A stretch of 64,000 nucleotides of DNA, taken from Thiohalomonas sp041685045 (GTDB lineage Bacteria; Pseudomonadota; Gammaproteobacteria; Thiohalomonadales; Thiohalomonadaceae). Below are positions 15,780 to 23,347 of this stretch, one piece after another. The first letter of the stretch is position 1; every line of letters starts with the position of its first letter. Location of the stretch: positions 62,001 through 126,000 of the forward strand of contig JAWLGP010000009.1 of NCBI GenBank assembly GCA_041685045.1. The letters run 5' to 3'. The notes below the pieces were generated by a model. The model saw only the letters and a program-made list of their open reading frames with translations, was not told the DNA's origin and did not search any database. A program made the position numbers and the translations under genes.

Positions 15780-16224
15780 GTTGTCCCTCACCGAACACAA
15801 TCGTCACGTGGCCGATCCAGCTGCGTTTGCGCCGCTCCTCTCCCTCTTGCGGCGTCTCCCCGGAAAAGTCCACGGCCGGGGCGTCGCCATCGAGGGGCGT
15901 ATCCAGCGTGTTGGCGTTGACCACCGCATGGGTCCGATTGCCGATCTCGGTCACCGCCGCCGGCATGCCGCCGCAGCGCGCACAGATGAGAAACGCCACC
16001 GTCCCGGAGGCGAAATGGTAGCGGCTGACCGCCGCAGGATCGGCGATGGCGATGCACAGTTCGCCTTCGGGGTCCGAGGTGTAGCGGGCACCCATTCGGC
16101 GGCAGAAGGAGCAGCCGCAGGCGCGCAGGGAAAGGGCGTCGCCCTGATGCGCCGTGTACAACCGGTAGCTGATGTTGTCGCAGTGGCAGCTTCCGGTGAG
16201 TGCATTCCTGGTTTCAGCCACCAT
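15772..16224 (-). CDS. GFA/DUF636-family zinc-binding protein
   Basis: 150 residues with the zinc-ligand cysteines of glutathione-dependent formaldehyde-activating enzyme-like proteins: CHC at 13-15, CGCSFC around 36-41 and CARCG near 82-86. AAGGAGAAG immediately precedes the ATG. It is first in a minus-strand unit of overlapping genes (thioesterase remnant, GNAT, NmrA-like). Family members bind zinc and sometimes glutathione adducts; most have no proven activity, so a formaldehyde role should not be assumed. Confidence 0.85.
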   Translation of the reverse strand: MVAETRNALTGSCHCDNISYRLYTAHQGDALSLRACGCSFCRRMGARYTSDPEGELCIAIADPAAVSRYHFASGTVAFLICARCGGMPAAVTEIGNRTHAVVNANTLDTPLDGDAPAVDFSGETPQEGEERRKRSWIGHVTIVFGEGQHE

Positions 16225-16416
16225 CTTCTCCTTCGAGGTATCCTAACCACCATTGCGCACCGCAACGGCTTCTCAACTTAACCCGATGCTCCAGCAGCGG
16301 CAACCGTGCTGTACGCCAGAGACCCCTTACGTACTGATCGCCCGCGAGCGGCCTGCCACGCTCCCAGGAATCGGCCCGGGCGCTCGGTTTTTCCAAGTGC
16401 CTACTCGCCCCCTCCA

Positions 16417-16481
16417 TCATTCCCGTGCAGGCGGGAATCCAGGGAACGGTCAATGGATCTCCGCCTTCGCGGGGAAAACGG
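16417..16481. repeat. Inverted-repeat element of the ATTCCCGCG...GGCGGGAATCC type
   Basis: CATTCCCGTGCAGGCGGGAA at 16418 onward is mirrored by TGGATCTCCGCCTTCGCGGG ending near 16475. This is the widespread small palindromic element found between proteobacterial genes. It lies in the gene-poor stretch 16225-16736, directly before the phosphatase relic, and may mark where that gene was truncated. Apart from the element and the relic I see nothing coding in that stretch. Confidence 0.6.
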
Positions 16482-16509
16482 ACGCCCTTTATCGCGTGGG
16501 CCATCGAGA

Positions 16510-16671
16510 GCGTACCCGGGCGGGGAGGTACTGCTGGTCGGGCATGGTCTCACCAACTATCTCATCGCCAGGGCGTTGCGGGCGCAGGGCTGGGAGGGGC
16601 CGGCGAATCCGGGGAGGGGATACTGGGGATACTGGGGATACTGGGAGTACGGCGTTTACACTGTCGGGTAG
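16510..16671 (+). pseudogene. C-terminal fragment of a histidine phosphatase
   Basis: The reading frame encodes EVLLVGHGLTNYLIARALRA and QGWEGPANPGRGYWGYWGYW before the stop, which is the usual C-terminal end of histidine-phosphatase (phosphoglycerate-mutase-like) proteins, with the second catalytic His in VGHG. The N-terminal RHG motif and most of the domain are absent; a palindromic repeat lies where they should be. The 9-base unit encoding Gly-Tyr-Trp is present three times in tandem, an expansion not expected in an active enzyme. Confidence 0.65.
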
Positions 16672-16736
16672 AGGAATGCCGTGACTGATCCGACTGGTAA
16701 GGGCATCGGCCTTCAGTTGCCCGGACCAGGATCCGT

Positions 16737-16765
16737 TTGCTGGGATTTTTCAACCGTGATATAGA
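16737..16765 (+). promoter_or_regulatory. Promoter of srmL
   Basis: TTGCTG (16737-16742) and TATAGA (16760-16765) are separated by exactly 17 bases. Transcription would start near 16772, two bases before the ATG of a short leader peptide. Confidence 0.6.
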
Positions 16766-16773
16766 TTACTCCA

Positions 16774-16851
16774 ATGGCTTATCCGATAGACATGCAGCGA
16801 TTTATTCGCCCCCGGGTCCTTCACTGGACCACGGTGGGCATGCGCTTGTAA
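16774..16851 (+). CDS. Candidate srmL leader peptide (25 residues)
   Basis: An ATG lying at the predicted transcription start opens a 25-codon frame (MAYPIDMQRFIRPRVLHWTT and five more residues) that ends in TAA at 16849-16851. There is no Shine-Dalgarno, so it would be read as a leaderless message. Codons 12-15 overlap the RNA strand that can form an antiterminator. No repeated regulatory codon is evident, which weakens the case for amino-acid sensing. Confidence 0.45.
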   Translation: MAYPIDMQRFIRPRVLHWTTVGMRL

Positions 16852-16919
16852 TCCGGCCAACTAGCGCGCTTTTCGGAGACGACCGAAATCACGCCCCCGT
16901 GGGAAACAGACCCGGGGCG
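16807..16919 (+). promoter_or_regulatory. Predicted antiterminator in the srmL leader
   Basis: CGCCCCCGGGTC at 16807-16818 can pair with GACCCGGGGCG at 16909-16919 (eleven pairs with one bulged C). The second strand is the 3' half of the terminator hairpin, so the two structures exclude each other. A GGTCC-TTCACT-GGACC hairpin (16815-16830) competes with the first strand. Translation of the leader peptide across 16807-16818 would therefore influence the choice. Confidence 0.5.
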
Positions 16920-16930
16920 TTTTTCATTTT
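16891..16930 (+). terminator. Terminator/attenuator upstream of srmL
   Basis: ACGCCCC (16891-16897) pairs with GGGGCGT (16914-16920), and inner GGG/CCC pairs around an AAACAGA loop, giving ten pairs with a three-base bulge, followed by TTTTTCATTTT. It lies between the promoter and the srmL ribosome site. Confidence 0.7.
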
Positions 16931-16961
16931 GGCCGTTTTTCAGTCAATCCGGAGAGCGACA

Positions 16962-18080
16962 ATGACCCCAACAACTCTGTCCTGCGAAGCCCTGTTGCGT
17001 GCCCTTCACCTGCGTGATCTCACGGACCCACAGCAAGGTGCGCACGCCATGCAGCAACTGGTCAGCGACATCCGCACCGCCCTCACCGAGCGTTGGCGAT
17101 GCACCTGCCGCATTGAGCGCAGTTCCCCCATCGTGCCGGTGGCAGACAATTACGACCGATTGGGCTATCCGCCGGAAGGAGCAAGCCGCGATACCCGCTA
17201 CACGCGCTACCTCAGCGAGCATTTGATGCTGCGCTCGCAGATGTCGGCAGTAATCCCCGGCGCCCTTCGGGCATTGCTCCCCACGCCACCGGATGACCTG
17301 CTGCTCGTCTGCCCCGGGTTGGTCTACCGGCGGGATGTGATCGACCGGCTGCACGTCGGTGAACCCCACCAGCTCGACTTGTGGCGCGTTACCCGTAAGG
17401 CACTCACCCGCGACGACTTGCTTGTGATGATCGCCGCTGTGGTCGAAACGGCCCTGCCCGGGGCGCACTACCGTACCCGTCCGGCCTCTCACCCGTACAC
17501 CCGGGAGGGTCTAGAAATCGAGGCCCTCGTCGGCGATGAGTGGGTAGAGATCGGCGAATGCGGTTTAGCCGCCCCCGAGGTACTGGCCGGGGCTGGATTG
17601 GGCGGCTGCACCGGCTTGGCGATGGGGCTGGGGCTCGATCGGCTGCTCATGCTGCGAAAAGGCATCGACGATATCCGCCTGCTGCGCAGTGATGACCCGC
17701 GCGTAAAGGCGCAGATGGAAGATCTGGAAGCCTGGCGGCCTGTCTCCAACCAGCCGCCGACCCGGCGCGATCTGTCGGTGGCGGTATCCGAGTCCACCGA
17801 CCCCGAGACCCTCGGCGACCAGGTGCGCGAGGCCATGGGGGAGACCGTCGATTGGGTGGAGGGCATCGAGTGGCTCGATGAGACACCCTATGACGAACTG
17901 CCGCCCCAAGCACGGGAGCGCATGGGGATGCACCCCGGCCTGAAAAACGTGCTGCTTCGCATCACCCTGCGTCATCCGACCCGCACCCTTACCAGCGATG
18001 AGGCGAACCGGTTGCGCGATACCCTCTACGCAGCCATCCACGCTGGCTCCCGTCATGAATGGGCTAGGCCGCAGGGGTAA
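16962..18080 (+). CDS. srmL: PheS-related ligase SrmL
   Basis: 372 residues from the ATG at 16962, with GGAG seven bases upstream. It resembles the catalytic part of phenylalanyl-tRNA synthetase alpha subunit (class II aminoacyl-tRNA synthetase motifs, e.g. DNYDRLGYP, RYLSEHLMLRSQM, YTREGLEIEALVGDEWVEIGECGL, GLAMGLGLDRLLML) followed by a C-terminal ferredoxin-fold anticodon-binding-like domain (about 270-365). It lacks the PheS N-terminal coiled coil, and no pheT is near. The name follows the known PheS-related mystery ligase group, whose substrate I believe is undefined. A terminator with alternative structure precedes it. Confidence 0.75.
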   Translation: MTPTTLSCEALLRALHLRDLTDPQQGAHAMQQLVSDIRTALTERWRCTCRIERSSPIVPVADNYDRLGYPPEGASRDTRYTRYLSEHLMLRSQMSAVIPGALRALLPTPPDDLLLVCPGLVYRRDVIDRLHVGEPHQLDLWRVTRKALTRDDLLVMIAAVVETALPGAHYRTRPASHPYTREGLEIEALVGDEWVEIGECGLAAPEVLAGAGLGGCTGLAMGLGLDRLLMLRKGIDDIRLLRSDDPRVKAQMEDLEAWRPVSNQPPTRRDLSVAVSESTDPETLGDQVREAMGETVDWVEGIEWLDETPYDELPPQARERMGMHPGLKNVLLRITLRHPTRTLTSDEANRLRDTLYAAIHAGSRHEWARPQG

Positions 18081-18097
18081 CCTGAGTTGGAAAAAAT

Positions 18098-18142
18098 AAG
18101 GGGGCGGAGACAAATATTCATGCTTGTCACCGCCCCCTTTTC
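18098..18142. terminator. Bidirectional terminator between srmL and the P450 gene
   Basis: GGGGGCGG-A-GACAA pairs with TTGTC-A-CCGCCCCC (13 pairs with one mismatch) around a ten-base loop. An A-rich flank precedes it and TTTT follows, so it can stop transcription from both convergent genes. Confidence 0.8.
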
Positions 18143-18229
18143 AATTCGACGTATCGATACACTCTCACCGGCATCCTTGCTTTGCGTTGAAGCGCGGCTA
18201 TCCGCCGGACAGTGCCCGCGTTTACTCAT

Positions 18230-19669
18230 CTATCCCGGCACATCATCTGTTACGTTTGCAGCCGCCGACAGCTTTAGCTGAAGCGGGCGTTCCGGCCGCA
18301 GGGAAACATTGAATACCGGGCGCGGCGGCGCCGTCGATTCGGGTGCGGTCAGCGCGAACCGTTGCAGGAGCATCGCCGCAATGGTCGTCATCTCGGATAA
18401 GGCCAAGTGCTGCCCCAGACAGATCCGCGGGCCATCGCCAAAGGGCATGAAGGCGCCCCGCGGTGCAGCGGGCCCGCTGCCGGCAAACCGTTCCGGCCGG
18501 AAGGCCCGGGGCTCCGGGAACCGGCGCGGGTCATGGTGCATCAGCAGTAGTGGGATCATGAACAGGGTGCGGGCGGGGAATTGCCAGGCGCCCAGCGAGA
18601 TTGGCCGGGTGCATCGGCGAGTAAGCAGCACGGGGGCTGTCGGATGGAGACGCAGGCTCTCTTGCAGGGTTTGGGCGAGGTAAGTGAGCGATGCCAGATC
18701 GCCCGCGTCCGGGGTACGTCCGCCCAGTTTCTCGCGGACTTCACGCCGTGCCAGATTTTGGGCTGCCGGGTTGGCGGCCATGCACCATGCCCACCAGGTC
18801 AGGCTGGCTGCCGTCGTTTCGTGGCCGGCCAGGAACGCCGTCATGCACTCGTCGCGCACCGCCGCCAGCGGCCACGCCGCCGAGTCCTGGCGGTGCAATT
18901 CCAGCAGCCGGGTCAGCATGTCATCGGGCCAAGCCTCGGGAGCCAGTTTCATCCGCGCATCGATATGCCGGTCGATCAAGGCATGGAGCAGCTTGAGCCC
19001 CTGCCGCTTGGAACGTCTCCAGGGCACCCAGTCGGGCCAGCTCGCCGGCCAGTACATTTCGGCAGTGGCCTCGACCATGAGGTCGTGCACCGCTTTCTCC
19101 GCGCGGCGGGCATCGTCGCCGATTGCGCCGGAGAACATCGTCCGCAGGATCACGTCCATGGCCAGGGAAGTGAAAGTGCTTTCGACAGGCCAGTCCGCGT
19201 GCTCCGCTGGCCATCGCGCCATGGCCTCGGCGGCTGTCGCAGCGACGGTTGGCACCAGGGCCTGCACACGCCGCGCGGAAAAGCTCGGCTGCAAGGTGCG
19301 CCGCTTGGCACGCCACTCCAATTCTTCTGCGATCAAAACGCTGCGTCCGTGAATTCGGGAAAATACCCGGATGCCGCGCTCCCATCGAACCAGTGCATCG
19401 TGATGCCTGGTCAGCAGTTCACGGACCAGTGGCGGATCGGTGAGCACAACCTGATGTTCCGGCCAGATGCGTAGATGCACCACGTCGCCGTAGGCTGCCT
19501 GCCATTCCGACAGGGTGCCCAGCAGATCGCCGGACATCCGGCGCAGCAGGCCCCAGCCGGTCAGACCGGACGGCGGCCCTGGAGGCCAGGCCCTGGATCG
19601 GCGAGGTTCGGAGGAGGCCGGTTTTCCATTTGCCTGGAACGGGCATTGGGAAGTAGTTTTCGTTTCCAT
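18230..19669 (-). CDS. Cytochrome P450 monooxygenase
   Basis: 479 residues with all P450 signatures: the I-helix oxygen-binding FLAGHETTAASL, the K-helix ESLRLHP, and the haem loop FGDGPRICLGQ with Cys417 as axial ligand. The length and PPGPP-type proline-rich start (AWPPGPPSGL) resemble bacterial relatives of the eukaryotic-style, class-E P450s. No ferredoxin or reductase gene is adjacent, so electrons must come from elsewhere. Divergent from an AraC regulator at 19757, its likely controller. Substrate unknown; fatty acid or hydrophobic compound hydroxylation is plausible. Confidence 0.93.
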   Translation of the reverse strand: METKTTSQCPFQANGKPASSEPRRSRAWPPGPPSGLTGWGLLRRMSGDLLGTLSEWQAAYGDVVHLRIWPEHQVVLTDPPLVRELLTRHHDALVRWERGIRVFSRIHGRSVLIAEELEWRAKRRTLQPSFSARRVQALVPTVAATAAEAMARWPAEHADWPVESTFTSLAMDVILRTMFSGAIGDDARRAEKAVHDLMVEATAEMYWPASWPDWVPWRRSKRQGLKLLHALIDRHIDARMKLAPEAWPDDMLTRLLELHRQDSAAWPLAAVRDECMTAFLAGHETTAASLTWWAWCMAANPAAQNLARREVREKLGGRTPDAGDLASLTYLAQTLQESLRLHPTAPVLLTRRCTRPISLGAWQFPARTLFMIPLLLMHHDPRRFPEPRAFRPERFAGSGPAAPRGAFMPFGDGPRICLGQHLALSEMTTIAAMLLQRFALTAPESTAPPRPVFNVSLRPERPLQLKLSAAANVTDDVPG

Positions 19670-19756
19670 GGCGGAGATTTTTGCCTAACCGATCGCCGCC
19701 GTCTTGAACCGAAACGACATCGACACGGCTGGGCCCCGTTCCTAAACTGGCGAGCC

Positions 19757-20695
19757 ATGATGTCCGAAATGTTAGGTCCCGAGTTCACCTGCCCCGATCC
19801 GCTGGCTCGCGCACCGCGCGTCGAAAACGGCGTCCGGCTCCCGCGTCAGCGGCTCTATCTTGCTCCACCCGCTTTGCGCGGCGCCATGGTCGCCCTGATC
19901 AGCCGCGATATGCGTGGCGTTGATCTGAGCAGCCCGCAGCGCCTCACCCATTTCCCCGCCACGCCCTTGGTCTCCCTGTCCTGGTTCCACGGCATGGAGG
20001 TGGGGACAGTGGCGCGCCGGCCGAACGGCCCGGTCTGGAGCCCCTTCGGTGCTTCCGTCGTGCTATCCGGCAGCCAGTCGCGGCCGGTAGTCAGCTGGGC
20101 GCCCACCACCGGGCGCGGGTACATGGCCTGTTTCCCGGCCGATGTGGCGCAATCGCTGTTCGACATCGATCTGGCCGCCATCCATGACCGCTTCGTTCCC
20201 CTCCAACAACTAACCGACAGACGATGGGAGCGGCTTGGGGAGGTACTGCTTTCCGCCGGCGACGATGCAGCCACGCTGACGGTACTGGAAGAACATCTCG
20301 GAAAAAGCTGGCAGGCGCTGCAAGGCCCCGTTTCGCCCCTCGCCTCCCTGCGCCAGGCGGGACGCCACTGGGTCCAACGCCTGGCCTGGCAAGCCCACGA
20401 ATGGCGCCGTACCCACAGCCCGCGCCAGGTGGAGCGGCGCGTCAAGTCATTCAGCGGTCGATCCCTGCGCGAATGGCAGTCCCTGATCAAGACAGAGGGC
20501 CTTTTCTTCGCCGCCCGGGATCGCTACGAGGATGGCGATGAACTGGATTGGGCAGGCCTTGCCGCCGACCAGAACTTCGCCGACCAAGCCCACCTCCGCC
20601 GCGCCGTTAAGCGAATCACCGGCTTCTCACCAGGCGAATTCACCCGACGCTTCGTTGAGGATGAATCTTTCTGGTTGTATCGGTTGTGGGGGTGA
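19757..20695 (+). CDS. AraC-family transcriptional regulator
   Basis: 312 residues from the ATG at 19757, 87 bases from the P450 start on the other strand; a longer in-frame reading would run into the P450 gene. The C-terminal DNA-binding domain (about 215-310) shows GRSLREWQSLIK and NFADQAHLRRAVKRITGFSP, the second helix-turn-helix of AraC proteins. The N-terminal half (VVLSGSQSRPVVSWAP) is a beta-rich sensor-like domain. Probably an activator of the P450 gene, by position. Confidence 0.85.
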   Translation: MMSEMLGPEFTCPDPLARAPRVENGVRLPRQRLYLAPPALRGAMVALISRDMRGVDLSSPQRLTHFPATPLVSLSWFHGMEVGTVARRPNGPVWSPFGASVVLSGSQSRPVVSWAPTTGRGYMACFPADVAQSLFDIDLAAIHDRFVPLQQLTDRRWERLGEVLLSAGDDAATLTVLEEHLGKSWQALQGPVSPLASLRQAGRHWVQRLAWQAHEWRRTHSPRQVERRVKSFSGRSLREWQSLIKTEGLFFAARDRYEDGDELDWAGLAADQNFADQAHLRRAVKRITGFSPGEFTRRFVEDESFWLYRLWG

Positions 20696-20767
20696 CGGCA
20701 GGCTTGGCGGAGCGCAAGCCGATGAAATCGCCGAGGTGCAGCGGTCCCGTGGGGCACCCAAGTGGGC

Positions 20768-21241
20768 CTACGTTAGGACCTTCAGCTTGCGGCCGCCCGT
20801 GATGCTGAAACCCTGGCCCTCGTAGAACGCCATCGTTCGTTCAAACTCGGGCAAGGGCGGCGTCGTGACTTCCAACCGCTTCCATCCCGTATCGTGGGCA
20901 TGCACCTTCGCGCGCTCGATCAGGGCGCTTCCAAGCCCGCTGGAACGATAGGGCGGGGCAACGTAAAGCTCGGTAATCACCCCAAAGGCCCCCTCGGCAT
21001 ACAAGGCATGACACTCCGACAATGCGAGAAGCCCGACCGCCTCTCCGTCCTGGGAATAGGCGACGAAATAACGCGCCGAAGCCTTCTCAATTAACGCCTT
21101 GGCGCGGGCCTCCGTCAAAGCCTGATCGACGTTGAATTGGCCGCCCCCGCTCCGTTGCATGATCTCCTCAAGCAGCTCCTTCGCCAACTCTGCCACGGTG
21201 GCGGCATCGTCGGGGGATGCCAGTGCTATATAGGTGTCCAT
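20768..21241 (-). CDS. GNAT-family N-acetyltransferase
   Basis: 157 residues. Motif A is VITELYVAPPYRSSGLGSALIERAK (about 92-116), then a C-terminal ERTMAFYEGQGFSITGG stretch typical of the fold. The extra N-terminal helices (VAELAKELLEEIMQR) resemble acetyltransferases that act on amino-acid or antibiotic amines. It lies 34 bases downstream of another GNAT gene on the same strand, but the sequences are not close paralogues. Substrate unknown. Confidence 0.85.
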   Translation of the reverse strand: MDTYIALASPDDAATVAELAKELLEEIMQRSGGGQFNVDQALTEARAKALIEKASARYFVAYSQDGEAVGLLALSECHALYAEGAFGVITELYVAPPYRSSGLGSALIERAKVHAHDTGWKRLEVTTPPLPEFERTMAFYEGQGFSITGGRKLKVLT

Positions 21242-21275
21242 CCAATTCTCTTCTCAATATTATCGATTGCCCGGG

Positions 21276-21698
21276 CTACTGAATGGTCTCGACGAAATGG
21301 AAACCACCCTTCGTCATGCCCTCCCGCTGGTAGAACCGGTGTGCCGCATTTCGCTGCAGTCCGGAGTCGAGATGCAGTTGCCCGCAGCCCCGCTCGACGG
21401 CATGGGCACGGAGCCAGTTCAGCAGCGCCGCGCCGTAGCCCATTGAGCGCCGATCCGGCAGCGTCACCAGATCGTCCACGTAGAGGTGCCGGCCCCAAGC
21501 GAGATTTTCACCGATGCGGAAACCCGCAACGGCCACCGCAGTCCCCTCCGCGCGCAGACAGGCGAGCCGGTATCCTGCGGCCCGCTGGGCCCGCACCCGT
21601 AACAGAAACTCCTGTTCTCCGACGTGGGGGCGAAGTTCGCGCATCACGGGATAGCAGGCGGCGATCGCTTCGTCGGTCGATGCCAGTTGAATATCCAT
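21276..21698 (-). CDS. GNAT-family N-acetyltransferase
   Basis: 140 residues from the ATG at 21698 with AGGGGA upstream; an upstream start at 21854 has no ribosome site. Motif A is LYVDDLVTLPDRRSMGYGAALLNWL (about 70-94), followed by CGQLHLDSGLQRNAAHRFYQREG and a C-terminal GFHFVETI, as in the many short acetyltransferases near RimI. Target unknown. Probably co-transcribed with the GNAT gene at 20768. Confidence 0.87.
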   Translation of the reverse strand: MDIQLASTDEAIAACYPVMRELRPHVGEQEFLLRVRAQRAAGYRLACLRAEGTAVAVAGFRIGENLAWGRHLYVDDLVTLPDRRSMGYGAALLNWLRAHAVERGCGQLHLDSGLQRNAAHRFYQREGMTKGGFHFVETIQ

Positions 21699-21786
21699 AA
21701 GTTCCCCTGTTTCCCAATCGTGTAGTGATCCGAAGCCAGAACAGGCTGCCGGGGGATACCCTCGTGCAGCGTATCGGCCATCGTGC

Positions 21787-21978
21787 TTACTCCTCGAAGG
21801 CCAGTAACACCATCTCCGCCGCCTGCTCCCGCAGGGGAATGAGGGATTGATCATGCACAGCCCTCATGCGAGGGTGGTATTCCTGTTCCTTCAGTTCACC
21901 GGAATCGATAAGCTCACGAAGGAGCCGTTGGTCTTCCTCCTTTACTGCGAGGAGTTCCTGGCGTAGCTGTTCGTTCAC
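21787..21978 (-). CDS. Short conserved helical protein, possibly a truncated DUF6624 relative
   Basis: 63 residues from a GTG at 21978 with AGGAG nine bases upstream. The sequence (MNEQLRQELLAVKEEDQRLL, then ELKEQEYHPRMRAVHDQSL) resembles the N-terminal part of DUF6624-type proteins, which usually continue for another 80 or more residues. The frame ends at AFEE, so it is either a short version or a truncated gene. Function unknown. Confidence 0.5.
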   Translation of the reverse strand: MNEQLRQELLAVKEEDQRLLRELIDSGELKEQEYHPRMRAVHDQSLIPLREQAAEMVLLAFEE

Positions 21979-22041
21979 TGCTGTGGGCTCCTGGTCAATC
22001 AACCAGCGACGAGGTTGCAGGCGAATCCTGCCGCGGCATGC

Positions 22042-22380
22042 TCATAACAGTTTCGTACCCAACGGCACCGGCTTGTCCGGGACACAGAGTGCCACCTCCC
22101 CCATGTCGTTATGGAAACCGGTAACCAGGCACTCCGACATCAACGGGCCGATTTGCTTCCTTGGGAAATTCACCACCGCAACCACCAACTTTCCTTCGAG
22201 TTCCTCCGGTTTATAGAGGTGAGTTATCTGAGCACTCGACTTCTTCAGGCCTATCTCGCCGCCAAAATCCACTTGCAACACATAGGCCGGCTTACGCGCT
22301 TCGCGAAAGACCGTCGCGCTGACGATGCGGCCAACACGCAATTCCACTTTCGTAAAATCATCCCACGAGATGGTTTCCAC
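22042..22380 (-). CDS. csaA: CsaA-type tRNA-binding-domain protein
   Basis: 112 residues, the usual length of CsaA. The EMAP/tRNA-binding OB fold is clear: DFTKVELRVGRIVSATVF at the start, KPAYVLQVDFGGEIGLKKSSAQITHLY in the middle and KLVVAVVNFPRKQIGPLMSE towards the end. The GTG at 22380 with AGGAG six bases upstream is preferred to a TTG at 22401. The family forms dimers that bind tRNA-like RNA and was described as a secretion-related chaperone in Bacillus. Monocistronic by layout. Confidence 0.88.
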   Translation of the reverse strand: METISWDDFTKVELRVGRIVSATVFREARKPAYVLQVDFGGEIGLKKSSAQITHLYKPEELEGKLVVAVVNFPRKQIGPLMSECLVTGFHNDMGEVALCVPDKPVPLGTKLL

Positions 22381-22573
22381 TACTATCTCCTTTACCGCCA
22401 ATAATCATTGTCATGAAAAGATCTCCGGTACAGTTGGAGAACGACTCGGCATATCTAATCCGCTCCTTGCCGATCAAGAGTGAAGCGACTCTTGCCGCCG
22501 GTGGGCTGGTTTTTTGCTCAGGCGATCGGCTGTCTGGTGATGGTTTCCACTCGCTCCAGGCATTGCTTGGATC

Positions 22574-23347
22574 TCAGCCGATATCCACAGACAGACCAAA
22601 GGCATTTCTCAACACTTCGCCTACCTCCTCGTCGGGGACGGTTCGTGTCGTGACCTCAGTGCCGCGTACCTGTTTGAACTGGTTGCCGAACAGGATGCGG
22701 CGGCCGTCCGGCGCGTGGAGAACGACCACGAGTTTCTGCACGAACAGCGCCTCGGGATGGGTGGCGTTGAGGTGGTTTGCCGGAACGAAGTCGATCCACT
22801 GCTGAGGCCAGAGATCGAACCCGTACTGGTTCGACCACTCGCCATCGACCTTGGCCTTGAGCACATAGTCCCGCTCATTCGGGCGCTCCAGAAAAAAGGT
22901 GTCGTAATCCTGCCGGACCTCGGTTCCGGCCGCGGCCAGGCGCAGCGGGGCACGGATGCCGTAGCTGCCGAAGCCGAGATCGCAGAGCCACGGCTCACCC
23001 TCGAGCTGCACCACCACTGCCATGTGGGTGCGCGGGCGTAATACTGGATAGGTCATGGGGCGGCAGGCGACGAACTGGTAGTCGATGCCGAGCGCCCGCA
23101 GCGCCATGGCGAACAGGCCGTTGACCTCGTAGCAGTAGCCGCCGCGGCCGCGCTCGATGATCTTCTCGACGATCGCCTCGGGGACCATCGAAACCCCTTT
23201 GCCGGCCTGAACGTCGAGGTTTTCGAACGGCACGCTGAAGATCTGCCGGCGCATCAGTTCGGTGACCGTTGCCAGTGTGTTGCCGGGTTCACCCTGGAAG
23301 CCGATCCGTTTGAAATAGGCCTGCAGGCGGAAGTTGTCTGCAATCAT
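22574..23347 (-). CDS. nat: Arylamine N-acetyltransferase
   Basis: 257 residues with the complete catalytic triad: Cys72 in RGRGGYCYEVNGLF, His108 in RPRTHMAVVVQ and Asp123 in LCDLGFGSYG. The enzyme transfers acetyl from acetyl-CoA to arylamines, hydrazines or arylhydroxylamines in the cytosol. Its ATG overlaps the stop of the PhzF gene (ATGA), so it is the last gene of the minus-strand operon that starts with an EamA transporter. A fragment of a second nat copy lies at 3485-3582. Confidence 0.92.
   Translation of the reverse strand: MIADNFRLQAYFKRIGFQGEPGNTLATVTELMRRQIFSVPFENLDVQAGKGVSMVPEAIVEKIIERGRGGYCYEVNGLFAMALRALGIDYQFVACRPMTYPVLRPRTHMAVVVQLEGEPWLCDLGFGSYGIRAPLRLAAAGTEVRQDYDTFFLERPNERDYVLKAKVDGEWSNQYGFDLWPQQWIDFVPANHLNATHPEALFVQKLVVVLHAPDGRRILFGNQFKQVRGTEVTTRTVPDEEVGEVLRNAFGLSVDIG

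Noticed and set aside
16615..16655. A minisatellite or CRISPR-like array from the tandem nine-base repeat
   Set aside because: Only three units without spacers, all in frame inside a phosphatase relic.
16774..16930. A tRNA or tRNA-like RNA upstream of srmL
   Set aside because: No T-arm consensus and no four-arm fold could be made; the sequence fits a leader with terminator better.
22470..22560. A terminator (TTTTTT near 22508) between csaA and nat
   Set aside because: The bases before the T-run form no stable GC stem, and the T-run is on the strand opposite to transcription of both neighbours.
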